The position numbers and the translations under genes are program-made. From Candidatus Zipacnadum vermilionense (GTDB taxonomy: Bacteria > Armatimonadota > Zipacnadia > Zipacnadales > Zipacnadaceae), in NCBI GenBank assembly GCA_029821755.1, contig JALGSV010000027.1, positions 1-48,531 of the forward strand: 48,531 bases of DNA. Direction: 5' to 3'. Below, piece after piece: positions 34,777-42,465 of this stretch (position 1 is the stretch's first letter; every line of letters begins with the position of its first letter). The notes under the pieces are model-generated. The model worked only from the letters and a program-made list of their open reading frames with translations, did not search any database and was not told the origin of the DNA.

Positions 34777-35373
34777 ATGGCCAAAAAGGCGCAAATCGCG
34801 ACGGTTATCTGGGTCCTGGTCGGGCTGCTGGCGGTCTCGTGCTTCGCCTTGGCCCAGAACTCCAAGAAGACCCAGAGCGCCGAGATCAAAGGCGATTCGC
34901 TGGTCTTCAACTGGGTCTCCAACGAGGTCGTCCTGACCGGGAATGCCTCCGTGCAGATCGCCAGCGCCAACCCGACCATCATGACGGCCCCGAAGATGAC
35001 AGCCAAACTCTCTAAGGCCGCGGACCAGATCGTGAACCTGGTCGCCTACGGCCAGATACACCTGAAGATCACCACCGCCCCTGATCCGGACGGCGTGCGC
35101 GGCCGGATCACGGCCACCTGCAACGACAAGGCCGAGTACTCCGAGACCACCCAGAAGATCCTGCTCTACGGGGGGGCGGTGGCCGACTACGTCTCCCTCC
35201 CCGAGGGCCCTGAGTCCCGCCGGGCGCATTTCACCGGCGATCAGATGGAGGCGGACCTGAACACCAGCACGCTGACCGTTACCAAGGCGCACATCAGCGT
35301 CAACGCGCCCCTCAAGACCCCGCCGGCCGCGACCGCCCCCGGGGCGGCGCCAGCGCTGGAGCCCGAGGAGTAA
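34777..35373 (+). CDS. lptA: LptA/OstA-like periplasmic LPS transport protein
   Basis: 198 residues from ATG 34777, chosen because GGAGGGGAG (34758-34766) is upstream. A signal peptide ends FALA before Q (about residue 27). The OstA domain follows with AEIKGDSLVFNWVSNEVVLTGNASVQ and later KILLYGGAVADYV and AHFTGDQMEADLNTSTLTVT. The tail is rich in Pro and Ala. LptA oligomers bridge the periplasm between LptC and LptD. It lies between lptC and lptB, as expected. The frame is open back to 34645, but that part is only an out-of-frame shadow of lptC. Confidence 0.8.
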   Translation: MAKKAQIATVIWVLVGLLAVSCFALAQNSKKTQSAEIKGDSLVFNWVSNEVVLTGNASVQIASANPTIMTAPKMTAKLSKAADQIVNLVAYGQIHLKITTAPDPDGVRGRITATCNDKAEYSETTQKILLYGGAVADYVSLPEGPESRRAHFTGDQMEADLNTSTLTVTKAHISVNAPLKTPPAATAPGAAPALEPEE

Positions 35374-35391
35374 GGACCGCAGCCACCTGAC

Positions 35392-36106
<715 letters not shown>

Positions 36107-36111
<5 letters not shown>

Positions 36112-36154
36112 GGGCGGCTTTCGCACGGTCCGTCGTGCGACAGCCGCCCCTACA
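36107..36154. repeat. REP-like palindrome, family A, across the lptB stop codon
   Basis: TGTAGGGGCGGCT (36107-36119) and AGCCGCCCCTACA (36142-36154) are perfect 13-bp inverted arms; TCGCACG (36121-36127) and CGTGCGA (36134-36140) extend the stem. The lptB stop codon (36109-36111) lies in the left arm. It may limit read-through to the permease gene or stabilise mRNA. The arms match the element at 1384-1437. Confidence 0.8.
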
Positions 36155-36173
36155 CAGAGTGAGCCCGGCCCCG

Positions 36174-37253
36174 ATGCGCAAACTCGATCGCTACATAACC
36201 CGGGAAATGTTCGGCCCCTTTCTCTTTGGGATGGGGGCTTTTGCCATCGTCCTGATCGGCGTGGATGTGCTCTACAACGCGCTGCAGATGATACTGGAGC
36301 AGGGCCTGCCTGCCGGACCGGTGCTGCTGGCTGCGTTCTACCGCCTGCCCCAAACTCTGGTCTTGACCCTCCCCATGGCCACGATTTTCTCGAGCCTCAT
36401 GGCCTTCGGCGGCCTCAGCTCGTACGGAGAGATTACCGCTATGCGCGCTGGGGGGATCGGACTCTACCGCATGGCTGTCCCGGCGTTGCTCGTGGGGCTG
36501 GTCGTCTCGGTCGGTTCCTTCGGGCTCAACGGCTGGCTCATCCCCTTCGCCAATCAAGCCTCCAACCGAGTTCTCGTCGGCCTCCAGCAAGAGGACTTGA
36601 CCAAGCAGCAGTCGCTGGTTATCCGCATTCCCACCAAGGGACCGCTGCAGCGTTGGGTGCTGGCGGAGAGCTTCGACTCGGTGACGCAGACGCTGCACGG
36701 GGTGGCGATCTGGGAGTACCGGAACGGCGTGCCCCTGGCCTCCTTCGCCGCCACCTCCGCTCAGTGGCAGGATACTACTTGGGTGCTCAAGGGCGCCAAG
36801 CGTGTCCAGCAGACCTCCTCCGGCCCGCTCACCCTGGATATGGGTGTCATCCGCTACGGCATCGGAAAGTCGCCCTGGGAGTTGGTACAGGCCAAACGCA
36901 GACTCGAAGACATGAGCATGGCCGAGCTGCGCGCCCTGGGCGACGCGGCGACCACCCAGGACAGCCAGCCGGCCCGCAACGCCCGCGAGGAGCTCGCCCT
37001 GCGCCTGGCGGTGCCCTGGGCCGCGTTGGGACTGGCGCTGATCGGCCTGCCCCTGGGCATCCGCCCTCAACGCACCTCCACCGGCGTCGGCCTGGGCCTT
37101 TCCCTGGCCATCATCCTGGTCTACTACATTGTCATCAGCCTCATGCGTATCCTCGGCCAGCAGGGCGCGCTTCCCCCCCACGTGGCTGACTGGATACCGA
37201 ACGTGCTTTTGTATACAATAGGGTTGGGACTGCTGCTCAACTCGTCGAGGTAA
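36174..37253 (+). CDS. LptF/LptG-family LPS export permease
   Basis: 359 residues from ATG 36174. The protein has the usual six helices: three at the N-terminus (about 14-36, 50-75, 95-120) and three at the C-terminus (about 275-355). A periplasmic beta-jellyroll domain lies between. The start KLDRYITREMFGPFLFGMGAF is typical of the YjgP/YjgQ family. With LptB it extracts LPS from the inner membrane and hands it to LptC and LptA. Only one permease of this type is in the cluster, although E. coli uses two (LptF and LptG); the other may be elsewhere, or this protein may work as a homodimer. The ribosome site is weak. Confidence 0.9.
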   Translation: MRKLDRYITREMFGPFLFGMGAFAIVLIGVDVLYNALQMILEQGLPAGPVLLAAFYRLPQTLVLTLPMATIFSSLMAFGGLSSYGEITAMRAGGIGLYRMAVPALLVGLVVSVGSFGLNGWLIPFANQASNRVLVGLQQEDLTKQQSLVIRIPTKGPLQRWVLAESFDSVTQTLHGVAIWEYRNGVPLASFAATSAQWQDTTWVLKGAKRVQQTSSGPLTLDMGVIRYGIGKSPWELVQAKRRLEDMSMAELRALGDAATTQDSQPARNAREELALRLAVPWAALGLALIGLPLGIRPQRTSTGVGLGLSLAIILVYYIVISLMRILGQQGALPPHVADWIPNVLLYTIGLGLLLNSSR

Positions 37254-37262
37254 GGACTCTCC

Positions 37263-37339
37263 CGCGGGGGGCGGGCTTTCTAGCCCGCCCTCTCCGAAGT
37301 GCCGGCCGGGGGAGCGCGGGCTAGAAAGCCCTCGCCACG
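37263..37339. repeat. REP-like palindrome, family B
   Basis: The 16-bp core GGGCTTTCTAGCCCGC (37273-37288) has a perfect inverted complement at 37316-37331, with imperfect matches extending outward. It is located between the LptF/G gene and the DUF3084 gene. Related to 27475-27533. Confidence 0.75.
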
Positions 37340-37372
37340 CGGAACGCGCCCACCGACTCGCGCTACGCGAAT

Positions 37373-38854
37373 ATGTCCATCTTCACCGTACTCGCCATCA
37401 TTCTGCCCATCCTGGGCGGCTTCATCGCCTGGGCCGGCGACATCATCGGCTACCGCCTGGGCAAGAGCCGCCGCTCGCTCTTGGGCCTGCGTCCCCGCTC
37501 CACCGCCCGCCTGATCGCCGTCGTCGTCGGCGTCGTGCTCCCCGTAGTCACCATGGCCCTGGCGGCCGTCGGCAGCGAGAACGTCCGCATTGCCCTCTTC
37601 CGTCTCACGGAACTCACCCAGCAGCGTGCCCAGTTGGAGGTGGAGAACAAGCAGCTAGCCGCCTCCGCCGAATCCAGCAAGCAGCAGAAGGAGACCGCCC
37701 AGCGCCAGTACGAGGCGGCGCGTAAGGGCCTGGCAGCCGCCCAGGTCGAGCTGCGCTCGGCGGAGACCTCCCTGCGCGGCGCCCGCGCCGAACTCAACGC
37801 CGCCCGCGCCGAGCGACAGCGGCTCCTCGGCCAGGTGCAGGAACTCAAGACCAGCCGCGACCGCCTGCAGGAGGAACTGAGCAAGGCCCAGGCGGACCTC
37901 GCCACCAGCCTTACGGCCCTCGCGCAGAAGAACCAGGAACTGCGCCAGGCGGAGAAGCAAGTGCAGGCGCTGGACGCTCAGGCGCGTGACCTACAGGAGA
38001 TGGTGCGCCGGGAGACGCTGCGGGTGGAGCAGAAGCAGCGAGAGGTGGAGAACAAGCAGCGGGAGTTGGACCAGACGACTGCCGAGTTGCAGGACAAGCG
38101 AGACGAGCTGGAAGCCACCAAGCAGATGAAGGCCGCGATCGAGGCTCTCTGGGGCTGGCACGAGGACGTGGCCGGGGCGAACCCGGTGCTGTATGAGCCC
38201 GGGGCGGAGCTGGTGCGAGGGACGATCAACGCCCGGCAAAGCCTGGGCCAGATTGAGGCCTCCCTCCAAGAGTTGGTCGTGCTGGCCGCCAAGAACGCGG
38301 CGGCCCGCGGCGTGCAGCCGCCCGAGGGGCAGTCGGCCGCACAATTGGTGATGCCCCTGACGCCGGCGGTCGAACCCGGGCTCCCCGCCGAGGAGGACAT
38401 CATCCGCCTGGTGGCCGAGACCATCCGTAGCGGGCCCGCCCGACAGTACGTGACCGTGATCCGCGCCGTCTTCCGCAGCTTCGCCGGTGACCGCCGGCCC
38501 GTGGCCGCCAGCCTCTTCGTCCGCCCCAACGACCTCGTGTACCCCCAGGGGACGGTCATCGTCCACAAGATCATCGACGGCAGCCGCCCACGTCCGGAGG
38601 TCTTCCAGCGCCTGTGGGGTCTGCTGGGCGAGCTGCGCGCCGCCGCCGAGCGGGCCGGGCTGATGCGCGACCCCCAGAGCGGCCAGTATGGACAGGTGCC
38701 CGCCGAGTCCATCCTGCGGGCGTTGGACGAACTGCTGGCGCATGAGACGCCCCTGGAGGTCTACGCCGTGGCCGCCGAGGATGTCTACGTGGCCAGTGAG
38801 AACCCCTTCCTGGTCCTGCTGCGGGTGGAGCAGCCGGAGGAGACGCCCCAGTGA
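37373..38854 (+). CDS. DUF3084 coiled-coil membrane protein
   Basis: 493 residues. Two helices (about 4-22 and 42-63) are linked by the basic SRRSLLGLRPRSTARL loop. A long coiled coil rich in Ala, Glu, Gln and Lys spans about 75-260. The C-terminal half (about 290-490) is globular, with IIRLVAETIRSGPARQYV and RRPVAASLFVRPNDLVYPQGTVIVHK. This is the architecture of DUF3084 proteins known from Cyanobacteria and some other phyla, with no assigned function. No ribosome site is obvious before the ATG; a REP-like palindrome lies just upstream. It overlaps the following YqgF-like gene by four bases. Confidence 0.82.
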   Translation: MSIFTVLAIILPILGGFIAWAGDIIGYRLGKSRRSLLGLRPRSTARLIAVVVGVVLPVVTMALAAVGSENVRIALFRLTELTQQRAQLEVENKQLAASAESSKQQKETAQRQYEAARKGLAAAQVELRSAETSLRGARAELNAARAERQRLLGQVQELKTSRDRLQEELSKAQADLATSLTALAQKNQELRQAEKQVQALDAQARDLQEMVRRETLRVEQKQREVENKQRELDQTTAELQDKRDELEATKQMKAAIEALWGWHEDVAGANPVLYEPGAELVRGTINARQSLGQIEASLQELVVLAAKNAAARGVQPPEGQSAAQLVMPLTPAVEPGLPAEEDIIRLVAETIRSGPARQYVTVIRAVFRSFAGDRRPVAASLFVRPNDLVYPQGTVIVHKIIDGSRPRPEVFQRLWGLLGELRAAAERAGLMRDPQSGQYGQVPAESILRALDELLAHETPLEVYAVAAEDVYVASENPFLVLLRVEQPEETPQ

Positions 38855-39273
38855 GGGCCGCGGCGATCCTCGGCGTGGACCCCGGCACGGCCAAGTGCGG
38901 GCTAGCGGCGGTAAGCCGGGAGGGGCAGACGCTCTATCGAGCGGTGGTGGAACTGGGGGCGCTAACGGAGGCGCTGGCCGAACTGGGCCAGCGCTTTGCC
39001 CTTGGTCAGGTGGCGCTGGGGAATCGCACGGGGGCGGGGCCAGTGCAGGGCATGATCCGGGAGGCACTGCCGGAGGCTACCGTGTCCCTGGTCGCGGAAC
39101 ACCGCAGTACCGAGGAGGCGCGGCGCTTGTACTGGGAGTACCACCCGCCACGAGGCTGGCGGCGGCTGGTGCCGCTTGGACTCATGCTCCCCCCCGAGCC
39201 GCTGGACGCCTACGCGGCGGAGATAGTCGCCCGGCGGTGGTTGGGCCAAGGCGAAACTGGGCCCGAATCATAG
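38851..39273 (+). CDS. YqgF/RuvX-like RNase H-fold protein
   Basis: 140 residues from a GTG that overlaps the DUF3084 stop (GTGA). The N-terminal ILGVDPGTAKCGLAAVS, with Asp10, is the RNase H-fold strand shared by RuvC and YqgF. The middle stretch ALGNRTGAGPVQGMI and the SLVAEHRSTEEARRLYW segment (conserved Glu) fit YqgF. A C-terminal Asp lies in PLDAYAAEIVARRWLG. YqgF matures the 16S rRNA 5' end in E. coli; this divergent member may do that or another nuclease job. Translational coupling to DUF3084 suggests a shared function. Confidence 0.7.
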   Translation: MRAAAILGVDPGTAKCGLAAVSREGQTLYRAVVELGALTEALAELGQRFALGQVALGNRTGAGPVQGMIREALPEATVSLVAEHRSTEEARRLYWEYHPPRGWRRLVPLGLMLPPEPLDAYAAEIVARRWLGQGETGPES

Positions 39274-39432
39274 CGGCCGGGTGCGAGTTGCCAGGAGTAT
39301 CATCGCCGCCAGGAACACTCCCGCCAACGTGAGCAGTTGCGCCATCTGGCTATTACCGAACTCGCGTCCGGTTATGTAACCGGCCGTCCCCAGCGCCGTG
39401 GTGAAGATTAGTCCCACAATAAGCCGCAGCAT
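39268..39432 (-). CDS. 54-residue predicted two-pass membrane protein
   Basis: The ATG at 39432 is preceded on the minus strand by a near-perfect GGAGGAG, four to five bases away. The peptide starts MLRLIVGLIFTTALGTAGYITG (helix 1), has a short polar turn REFGNSQMAQ and then a second helix (LLTLAGVFLAAMILLA) with a basic end (TRTRPL). Helix 1 has regularly spaced small residues. It ends by overlapping the last six bases of the convergent YqgF-like gene. No known family is recognised, but the ribosome site and double helix make it a real gene candidate. Confidence 0.65.
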   Translation of the reverse strand: MLRLIVGLIFTTALGTAGYITGREFGNSQMAQLLTLAGVFLAAMILLATRTRPL

Positions 39433-39553
39433 TTGTCTCCTCCGGCTGCGGCTCGTTCGGGCAGACCCCTACATCAGGGCCGCAACCTCCCCCTCTGTGT
39501 AGTATACCCCGGTGGGGGGCAAGGTATGCATGAGGGAGTGGGAGGTGGCGGGG

Positions 39554-40699
39554 CTACTCCACTATCGCCTCAGTCGCAATCTCCGGCGGCCGGCCTCCCG
39601 TGAGGGCGCTGACCTCCCGCTCGAAGACCTCCAGTTCTCCAGCGGTGGTTAGCAGGTCCAGCTCCAAGTCATAGGTGCGCGACTCGCCGGGCTGCAGCAC
39701 GATCATCCGGCCCGCCGCCCGCTCGCGAGGGCGGCCGTCGCCGTAGTTGGTGCCCGGCTCGATCCCGGTCACGTAGTTACCCGCGCCCGGCATCCGCCAG
39801 TGCACCAGCACCGGCAGCGCCTCCAGGCTGTAGCGCATCGCCAGCCCCAGCGGCTGGCCCGGGTCGGTCTCCCGGTTGATCAGTCCCACGCAGGTCTGCC
39901 CTTGCCCATCCGCCGCCAGTTCGTAGTAGTAGACCATCTCCTCCAGACCCGGCTGTGGCGGGGCGAAGCGGTTCCAGTCGGGCGCGTGCTGCAGGGCGAA
40001 GGGGGTGCGGGGCAGGACCTGGCGCGCCGGAAAGAGGTAGCGAGCCCCCTCATCCAGCAGGGGGAAGCCAAGATTCACGTGGTAGAGCAGCATGTGCTCC
40101 TGGGGCACGTAGCCCCGGTTGGTCACGACATCGCGCAGGTGTAGCTTGTTCTCCCCCAGCCGCGCCCACAGCTTCCGGCGCAGCTCCAGGTGCGGGCCGA
40201 AGAGAATCCATTCGTCCACTACGCCCTCCACCCACATCACGTAGTCGTCCCCTTCCCAGCGCCCGCCGTAGGAGACCTGCTTGGCCGGGATATTGCCGAT
40301 GCGGCCGTGGATCCCCAGTCCGGAGTGACCCTCCACGCCCGCCTCAGGGTCATCGTGCGGGGCGCCGTACCAGGTTAGCCCACAAGTAGCCAGCAGCCCG
40401 CCGGGGAAGGTACGGAGCCAGCCCAGGCCCGCCGGCTCGTAATACGAGGGATGGGCCGCCCCGGCTGGTGACTGCCAGCACAGGGAGCGCCCCTGCCAGT
40501 CGGCAGCGACGATGTCCAGCGCCCGGTCCGCAGCGACGGTGACCGACAGCCCCGTACCCGTCCGCATCTGGAAGCAGCGGACCCTGTCGTCGCGCCCCTC
40601 GGACAGCGTGAGCGGCAGCACCCCACCCACCTGCTCAATCCGCCCTACCTTCGGCAGCAGTTCTTCACGCGTGTAGTCACGGCCATAGATGCGGGGCAT
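39554..40699 (-). CDS. DUF4432 (aldose 1-epimerase-like) protein
   Basis: 381 residues. The sequence matches the galactose-mutarotase-like DUF4432 family: early ALDIVAADWQGRSLCWQSPAG, middle GGLLATCGLTWYG and HGRIGNIPAK, then EHMLLYHVNLGFPLLDEGA and near the end HWRMPGAGNYVTGIEPGT. The His and Glu residues in HVNLG and GIEPGT are placed like the mutarotase catalytic pair. The sugar substrate is unknown. The start has AGGAGGT seven bases upstream. It may be preceded by a promoter in the gap to the next minus-strand gene, but none is clear. Confidence 0.82.
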   Translation of the reverse strand: MPRIYGRDYTREELLPKVGRIEQVGGVLPLTLSEGRDDRVRCFQMRTGTGLSVTVAADRALDIVAADWQGRSLCWQSPAGAAHPSYYEPAGLGWLRTFPGGLLATCGLTWYGAPHDDPEAGVEGHSGLGIHGRIGNIPAKQVSYGGRWEGDDYVMWVEGVVDEWILFGPHLELRRKLWARLGENKLHLRDVVTNRGYVPQEHMLLYHVNLGFPLLDEGARYLFPARQVLPRTPFALQHAPDWNRFAPPQPGLEEMVYYYELAADGQGQTCVGLINRETDPGQPLGLAMRYSLEALPVLVHWRMPGAGNYVTGIEPGTNYGDGRPRERAAGRMIVLQPGESRTYDLELDLLTTAGELEVFEREVSALTGGRPPEIATEAIVE

Positions 40700-40783
40700 G
40701 AGGGTACCTCCTGGCGGAGTGGTCCTTGGTGTAAGGTCCTAGTCGCCCCGTGGGGACGAAAGCCCAGGCGCGATCAGAGGGGG

Positions 40784-40839
40784 GAAGCACCGCTCAGTCA
40801 TCCACCCTCGCTCCCCCCTCGACCGTCGACTCTCGACTA
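40784..40839 (-). repeat. Heptamer-repeat unit (GTCGAGA type), at a stop codon
   Basis: Read on the minus strand, the unit starts at the TAG stop of the 173-residue gene: TAG then TCGAGAG, TCGACGG, TCGAGG and a GGGGGAG tail; a further GGGGGG-type tract follows near 40784. Only a single unit is found here, without a clear inverted partner. Confidence 0.6.
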
Positions 40840-41358
40840 GCCACCATTACTCTCCGTGCGCGTGTAGTGTTTGATCGCGTACTGGATGCCGCGCTGGAGC
40901 TCACCGGTGGTGATGCGGCCGCCGAGGAACTCGGCCTGGAGCAGTTTATTGAGCTGGGCAAACAGCTCGCTGCGACTCATGCCTTGCTCCACCCACAGGC
41001 CAATCTGCTCCTGCAGTTGCCGCTCCCGCTTGCCGGGGATGGTTCGCACATGCTCCTCGACCGCGTGCAGCACTTCGACGGGGTCGCAGGACTCTACCTT
41101 GCACTCCAGGTCAGCGCTAAGGTAGCTGAAGGACTTGGTCTGGGGGTCGTAGGTGACATTGAGCTGCGTCGTGGACCCCCCGGGGGTCTCGTAGATAATG
41201 GCGACATTGGTAGCCCCCTCGCCCCGGCGCCACCGGGAGTACTCGTGACGAAGGTTCCCGTAGCCGATACGGCGCTCGGGATTGCTGCAGCAGGCACGGA
41301 CCGCCGCGTCCAGATGCTCCTGGAACCACTCCATGGGATCGGAAACTTCCGGATCCAC
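40837..41358 (-). CDS. Conserved-looking protein of unknown function
   Basis: 173 residues from the GTG at 41358, which lies six bases after a GGAGGT (41365-41370). The ATG at 41364 would be almost inside that ribosome site, and the frame extends back to 41448 without support. The sequence is mostly charged: the first half has a beta-type stretch with TNVAIIYETPGGSTTQLNVTYD, followed by helices rich in Glu, Gln and Lys. There is no signal peptide and no membrane helix. Several Cys occur in the first half (RACCSNPERR, then KVESCD). I recognise no domain. It lies between the DUF4432 and DUF169 genes on the same strand. Confidence 0.65.
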   Translation of the reverse strand: MDPEVSDPMEWFQEHLDAAVRACCSNPERRIGYGNLRHEYSRWRRGEGATNVAIIYETPGGSTTQLNVTYDPQTKSFSYLSADLECKVESCDPVEVLHAVEEHVRTIPGKRERQLQEQIGLWVEQGMSRSELFAQLNKLLQAEFLGGRITTGELQRGIQYAIKHYTRTESNGG

Positions 41359-41475
41359 CAGCATACCTCCAATGAGGCGAGGCAAGACGCCCGGCCCTAG
41401 GGGTAGGCCGGCGCGGAAAGAGCCTCTACCATAACCGACACGGGACAATTCGCTCTCCGTCTCCGGATTACCTTC

Positions 41476-42252
41476 CTAGCCTGCGCACTCTCCGGGCTGA
41501 CCTCCTTCGGCGGCCTTGGCGATGCGCCGGCGGAGGGTGGCCCACGTCTTTGTGTGCAGGAAACTCTCCTCCGCGTTGCTCAGCATTTCCAGCCACAGGG
41601 CCAGCGGCGCGGAGAAGCTGAGCTCGTCCGCCGGGACGCAGGGGCGGGCCGAGGGGTCCAGCGCGCCCAGGAAGGCCCGCGGCCGCGGCTGGTCCCCTTC
41701 CTCCAGCAGCCGGCCGACCATGACGCCACAACCGGAGCCAAAGGGGAGCAGGACGGCGTCCTCCGGGCGGGCGTAGTTGGCCAGGCCAACCAGCCCGGCC
41801 AGTTCGTCGGGCGCGGCCAAGCAGATGATGACCAGCGGAGTCTGCTCCGGCGAGAGCGAGGCCATCGGCATGAACACGGCATATCGCGCCGGCGCCGGCC
41901 GCGGGGGATGGGCTTCCCGGAAGGCACGCACCAGCTCCGGGCACTGCTTGTAGTGCTCGCCCTCCACCCGTCCCGGCACGCCGGTGGAGACGAACTCATC
42001 AATTCCCGGCCGCGCCTCACAGAAGCCGAGGTAGTACCCCCCACCAGGGCAACCGACGGTGTCCTTGTCGAAGTATACTGTCTCCCCTTGGCGCGCTCGG
42101 CTGAGCACGCCCACCAGACACCCATGGCCTTCGGCCGGCGGCTGATATCCCTCCGGGGCCTGGTTGGTGTAGAAGAACGCCAGCGGATCATGGCGTAGTC
42201 CGACCAGGTCCCGCAACCGCGCGGTTCTGGCAACCAGCTCGGCCGTGCTCAT
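41476..42252 (-). CDS. DUF169 family protein
   Basis: 258 residues. The sequence follows the DUF169 pattern: an N-terminal helix ending LRDLVGLRHDPLAFFY, then GHGCLVGVLSRARQGETVYFDKDTVGCPGGGYYLGF. The conserved Cys-Pro-Gly-Gly segment is near residue 68. The family's PMASLSPEQTPLVIICLA and LLPFGSGCGVMVG segments follow, the latter with a further Cys. DUF169 proteins are found widely in anaerobes and archaea with no proven function, and the conserved Cys residues hint at metal or redox chemistry. AGGAG lies twelve bases upstream of the ATG. The dinB gene runs away from it on the other strand. Confidence 0.85.
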   Translation of the reverse strand: MSTAELVARTARLRDLVGLRHDPLAFFYTNQAPEGYQPPAEGHGCLVGVLSRARQGETVYFDKDTVGCPGGGYYLGFCEARPGIDEFVSTGVPGRVEGEHYKQCPELVRAFREAHPPRPAPARYAVFMPMASLSPEQTPLVIICLAAPDELAGLVGLANYARPEDAVLLPFGSGCGVMVGRLLEEGDQPRPRAFLGALDPSARPCVPADELSFSAPLALWLEMLSNAEESFLHTKTWATLRRRIAKAAEGGQPGECAG

Positions 42253-42330
42253 CGAGCCATCACACTCCTAGGTAGGTTAGGCGACCATGCACCCCTTCTT
42301 GGCGACGTTCGGGGAAAGGCGGTGGTTCGT

Positions 42331-42367
42331 GGGGGGGGGAGTGTCAGTCGACAGTGTCAGTGGGGAA
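42331..42367 (+). repeat. Heptamer-repeat unit (TGTCAGT type), left arm
   Basis: A run of G, then TGTCAGT, a degenerate CGACAG copy, TGTCAGT again and GGGGAA. It is in the gap between the divergent DUF169 and dinB genes. Confidence 0.7.
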
Positions 42368-42396
42368 CGGCTCTGAGCGGAAACGGAGGCCACAGG

Positions 42397-42446
42397 CTCC
42401 CTACTGACACTGTCAACTATCAACTGGCACTTCCCCTCTTCCCCCC
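42397..42446 (-). repeat. Heptamer-repeat unit (TGTCAGT/AGTTGAC type), right arm
   Basis: On the minus strand: GGGGAAGTG, then AGTTGAT, AGTTGAC and TGTCAGT heptamers, and GGGAG. It is inverted relative to 42331-42367, and ends eight bases before the predicted -10 box of dinB. Confidence 0.7.
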
Positions 42447-42453
42447 GCCGCGC

Positions 42454-42459
42454 TACAAT
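42454..42459 (+). promoter_or_regulatory. -10 box of dinB, predicted leaderless start
   Basis: TACAAT is placed so that the +1 base would be the G of the GTG at 42466. No ribosome site precedes that GTG. The -35 region (CTTCCC and neighbours) is poor. Confidence 0.45.
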
Positions 42460-42465
42460 GTACCT

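Noticed and set aside
36150-37181. Minus-strand frame of 343 codons opposite the LptF/G permease
   Set aside because: Shadow of a well-supported membrane protein gene; polar and low in hydrophobics, as antisense of membrane genes tends to be.
37991-39067. Minus-strand frame of 358 codons opposite DUF3084
   Set aside because: Leucine-rich antisense of a coiled coil; no family match or start site.
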